From contig JAOAHN010000113.1 of assembly GCA_026415215.1 (NCBI GenBank), positions 1 to 45,336 of the forward strand: a stretch of DNA of 45,336 bases, written 5' to 3'. Under the pieces are notes generated by a model. That model made no database searches. It was not told where the DNA came from and saw only the letters and a list, made by a program, of their open reading frames with translations. Source of the DNA: Candidatus Hydrogenedentota bacterium. GTDB lineage: Bacteria; Hydrogenedentota; Hydrogenedentia; Hydrogenedentales; Hydrogenedentaceae. Position numbers and translations under genes: made by a program. Positions 43,168-45,336 of the stretch are shown one piece after another (positions within the stretch are counted from its first letter, which is position 1; each line of letters begins with the position of its first letter).

Positions 43168-44256
43168 ATGCCACTACTTATAGCACATTATATCCTTACA
43201 ATCACTCTTACCCAGAATATGCTATCATGCCTTACCCCCGAGGAATTTGAAAAAAAGGTAAGAGAAGCAGGTGGCTGTGTAGAATTCGTCTTTGAAGATG
43301 AAGAAAAACCATTCAAAGAATGCCACGCATCAACTATAGTAGAGACTCCTAACGGAAATTTCCTATGCGCTTGGTTTGGTGGGACTAAAGAAAAAAATCC
43401 AGATGTAGCAATATGGCTTTCTAAAAAAAACCAAAGAGGTTGGAGTAAGCCTACAAAAATCGCAAAGGTAAAAGAAGAAGCCCATTGGAACCCTGTATTG
43501 TTTAGAGACCAAAAGGACATAGTATACCTCTTTTTCAAAGTAGGAAAGGATGTACCTTCGTGGTCGACTTATTGGATGAAATCATTAGATAATGGAGAAT
43601 CGTGGTCAGAACCTGTTGAACTTGTTCCCGGAGACATTGGCGGAAGAGGACCAGTCAAAAACAAACCAATAATAACTCATGATGGAACTTGGGTAGCCCC
43701 AGCCTCTACAGAAGTGGGAAAATGGAGATGTTTCGCCGACCTAAGCATCGATTTTGGACAGACCTGGTTTAAGAGCAATGAATGGGAAATCGATTCTAAG
43801 AAAATTAAAGGGAAAGGCACTATCCAACCTACATTATGGGAATCCGCAAATGGTAAACTACACGCACTTATGAGAACCACCTGTGGACGAATTGCAAGAT
43901 CCGATTCTGAAGACGGAGGTAGAAGTTGGTGCCCTGTTTATCTAACCGACTTACCCAACAACAACAGTGGTATAGACTTAGTAAAAACCGATGACAATAT
44001 GCTATGGTTGGTCTATAATCCAGTAGGCTTTAACTGGGGACCACGAAATCCTCTGACTTTAGCAGTATCAAAAGATAACGGTTTTAAATGGGAAAACACT
44101 GCTCATTTAGAAAAAGATGAGATTCCAATCAGCGAATACTCATACCCAGCTATAATAAAAACTTCAAAAGGTATAGCTGTAAGTTATACTTGGAAGAGAG
44201 AAAGAATAAAATTCTGGCTAATTCCTTATGAGGTTCTAAAAAAGCTTCTCAACTAA
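43168..44256 (+). CDS. Sialidase-fold (BNR-repeat) exo-glycosidase-like protein
   Basis: A 362-aa six-bladed propeller protein. Four Asp-boxes (S-x-D-x-G-x-x-W) are visible at 139-146, 193-200, 247-254 and 301-308. The start ECHASTIVETPNGNFLCAWFGGTKE and AHWNPVLF match the BNR_2 exo-alpha-sialidase-like family. The canonical arginine triad cannot be confirmed. The N-terminus (about 20 residues) is hydrophobic and ends at M-L-S-C21, a possible but weak lipobox. AGGAG precedes the ATG. It is followed 85 nt later by a ceramidase-family gene. Substrate unknown: sialoglycans or another sugar. Confidence 0.85.
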   Translation: MPLLIAHYILTITLTQNMLSCLTPEEFEKKVREAGGCVEFVFEDEEKPFKECHASTIVETPNGNFLCAWFGGTKEKNPDVAIWLSKKNQRGWSKPTKIAKVKEEAHWNPVLFRDQKDIVYLFFKVGKDVPSWSTYWMKSLDNGESWSEPVELVPGDIGGRGPVKNKPIITHDGTWVAPASTEVGKWRCFADLSIDFGQTWFKSNEWEIDSKKIKGKGTIQPTLWESANGKLHALMRTTCGRIARSDSEDGGRSWCPVYLTDLPNNNSGIDLVKTDDNMLWLVYNPVGFNWGPRNPLTLAVSKDNGFKWENTAHLEKDEIPISEYSYPAIIKTSKGIAVSYTWKRERIKFWLIPYEVLKKLLN

Positions 44257-44341
44257 CCGCTCTTCCAACACAGCACGGGTGAAACCTAATAGCCTACAAA
44301 TATAGTCTCTATACTTACAAAATTAAGTTTGGAATCTTCTT

Positions 44342-45336
44342 ATGATAAGTGAAAAAAACAAGAAAGTTCTTACAATATTACTAATCTTCCTGATTTTATT
44401 CAATACTTTAGGCTTTTCAGAAAAAACATTCAAAGCAGGATTTGCTAAGGTAGATATCACACCTCCCCCTGGGATACCCATGTGGGGATACGGAGCAAGA
44501 CATGACTATCCCTCCACAGGTACCAAAATTCCCCTGTATTTTAAGGTAGTCGTATTTGATGATGGGGAAAATAGAATCGCAGTTGGGGGATTAGATTTAG
44601 GTCGGTCACCAACTCAAAGATCTCTTGAAAGAATCCTTGAAAAACTTAAAAAAGAATACAATGTCTCAATGGTAATGCTCGTAGGATCACATACCCATCA
44701 CGGACCAGTCATAGAACTCGTAGATGAACCTAACTGTGGAAAGGGGAAATTTGATTTAGCCATAAAATATGTTGAGGATTTAGAGAAGAAAATCTGCGAA
44801 GCTATATATGAAGCAGTGAGGAACCTATCACCTGCAAAGATTGGCTGGCTTAGCGTAGAGACAGACCTAAACCGCAATCGTGTCTCCAAAAAGCCTGTAA
44901 AAGTAAGAGACCCTGAACTAACGGTTGTAAGAATTGATAGGGAAGATGGTACTCCTATCTCAGCATTAGTAAACTTTTCTGCTCATCCTGTACTTGATGA
45001 CATATTCGATAGAAGATGGAGTTCAGACTGGGTAGGCATATTACAGCAGAGGTTTGAAGAATCCACTGGGGTTCCGTGTATATTCCTCCAAGGTTCAGCT
45101 GGGGATATGTCTCCCAATACAACCGATGAACGAAAAGGGGTTAAAGGCTTCGGATATGCAATAGCGGAAGAAGCCATTAAACTTTACAATAGCATTCAAT
45201 CATATAGCCCTAAAACACCTAAAATCCAGTATAAACTCGAAAGATTTGAATACCCTTCAAGGATGGATGTATCCAATCCTTTAATTTTAGGAATCTACCA
45301 GCAAGGATTTTTCCCAGAGCTTGTAAACGCACTACT
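44342..45336 (+). CDS. Neutral/alkaline non-lysosomal ceramidase family protein, 3' end outside window
   Basis: 331 codons are visible from ATG 44342, running off the right edge. The N-terminal 25 residues are a signal peptide or anchor. The domain shows KAGFAKVDITPPPG, VGSHTHHGP (H117/H119), SAHPVL (H215) and FLQGSAGDMSPN, which resembles the catalytic Ser region GDVSPN of neutral ceramidase (S257 here). R180 lies in DLNRNR. Known members hydrolyse the amide bond of ceramide; many bacterial members act on unknown substrates. A weak GGA precedes the ATG. The C-terminal immunoglobulin-like domain is not seen because of the edge. Confidence 0.88.
   Translation, partial: MISEKNKKVLTILLIFLILFNTLGFSEKTFKAGFAKVDITPPPGIPMWGYGARHDYPSTGTKIPLYFKVVVFDDGENRIAVGGLDLGRSPTQRSLERILEKLKKEYNVSMVMLVGSHTHHGPVIELVDEPNCGKGKFDLAIKYVEDLEKKICEAIYEAVRNLSPAKIGWLSVETDLNRNRVSKKPVKVRDPELTVVRIDREDGTPISALVNFSAHPVLDDIFDRRWSSDWVGILQQRFEESTGVPCIFLQGSAGDMSPNTTDERKGVKGFGYAIAEEAIKLYNSIQSYSPKTPKIQYKLERFEYPSRMDVSNPLILGIYQQGFFPELVNAL

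Overview
The window is a gene-dense, AT-rich bacterial chromosome segment with about 43 protein genes, one tRNA and few long gaps. The mix suggests an anaerobic or microaerobic, fermentative, uncultured-type bacterium: a diaphorase subunit of the NuoF/HydB/HoxF type, a [FeFe]-hydrogenase-associated signalling cluster, hemerythrin, a Tat component, peptidoglycan enzymes (MltG, a DD-peptidase) and glutaminyl-tRNA synthetase. A sialidase-fold protein next to a ceramidase-family protein recalls deep-branching candidate phyla and Planctomycetes-like groups. I cannot name the phylum from sequence alone. Nothing indicates a phage, plasmid, insertion sequence or CRISPR array.

Layout. 1-1185 (minus): 5' part of a NuoE-NuoF fused NADH-binding subunit, cut by the window edge. 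1186-1600: non-coding gap with a perfect 19-bp inverted repeat and a good promoter. 1601-5972 (plus): ybaB, fmt, rsmB, a membrane-anchored PASTA protein and rpe, tightly packed. 10677-6007 (minus): ankyrin protein, rnhA, a large hybrid histidine kinase and a D,D-peptidase. 10765-14658 (plus): Memo-family protein, Nif3-like protein, glycogen synthase, tsaE. 16546-14662 (minus): tatA, Trm112-like protein, two tandem DUF502 membrane proteins. 16802-18544 (plus): glnS. 20091-18596 (minus): ruvX and mltG. 20295-20975: unknown protein. 21957-20977: aldo/keto reductase. 21990-22063: tRNA with CAT anticodon (minus). 22225-23618 (plus): exonuclease III and a divergent PduO-type protein. 31332-23627 (minus): M50 protease, valS, thiC, dus, araD-like aldolase and an alpha/beta hydrolase in one co-directional run. 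31415-32926 (plus): a large unrecognised protein that looks like a decayed histidine kinase. 36549-32913 (minus): a redox-signalling cluster, DRTGG / ATPase-ferredoxin-hydrogenase-like fusion / DRTGG / PHP / GHKL ATPase. 38120-36630 (minus): exported 5'-nucleotidase. 38209-38862: lipoprotein. 39784-39356: Hsp20. 41096-39879: Tat-exported aldo/keto reductase. 41366-45336 (plus): bacteriohemerythrin, ion permease, sialidase-like protein and a ceramidase-family protein cut by the right edge.

How they work together. Much of the window is housekeeping: translation initiation and tRNA charging or modification, cell wall, DNA repair and RNA/DNA hybrid removal. The most interesting block is the five-gene cluster at 32913-36549. 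It joins GHKL ATPases to ferredoxin and [FeFe]-hydrogenase-like Fe-S modules, and similar genes are known to accompany electron-bifurcating HydABC hydrogenases. Its natural partner, a HydB/HoxF-type subunit, starts at the left edge about 32 kb away. A pseudo-kinase-like protein is convergent with the cluster and overlaps its last gene. Genes are packed tightly, several convergent pairs meet with 0-3 nt between stops, and no classical GC-rich hairpin plus T-tract terminators were seen.
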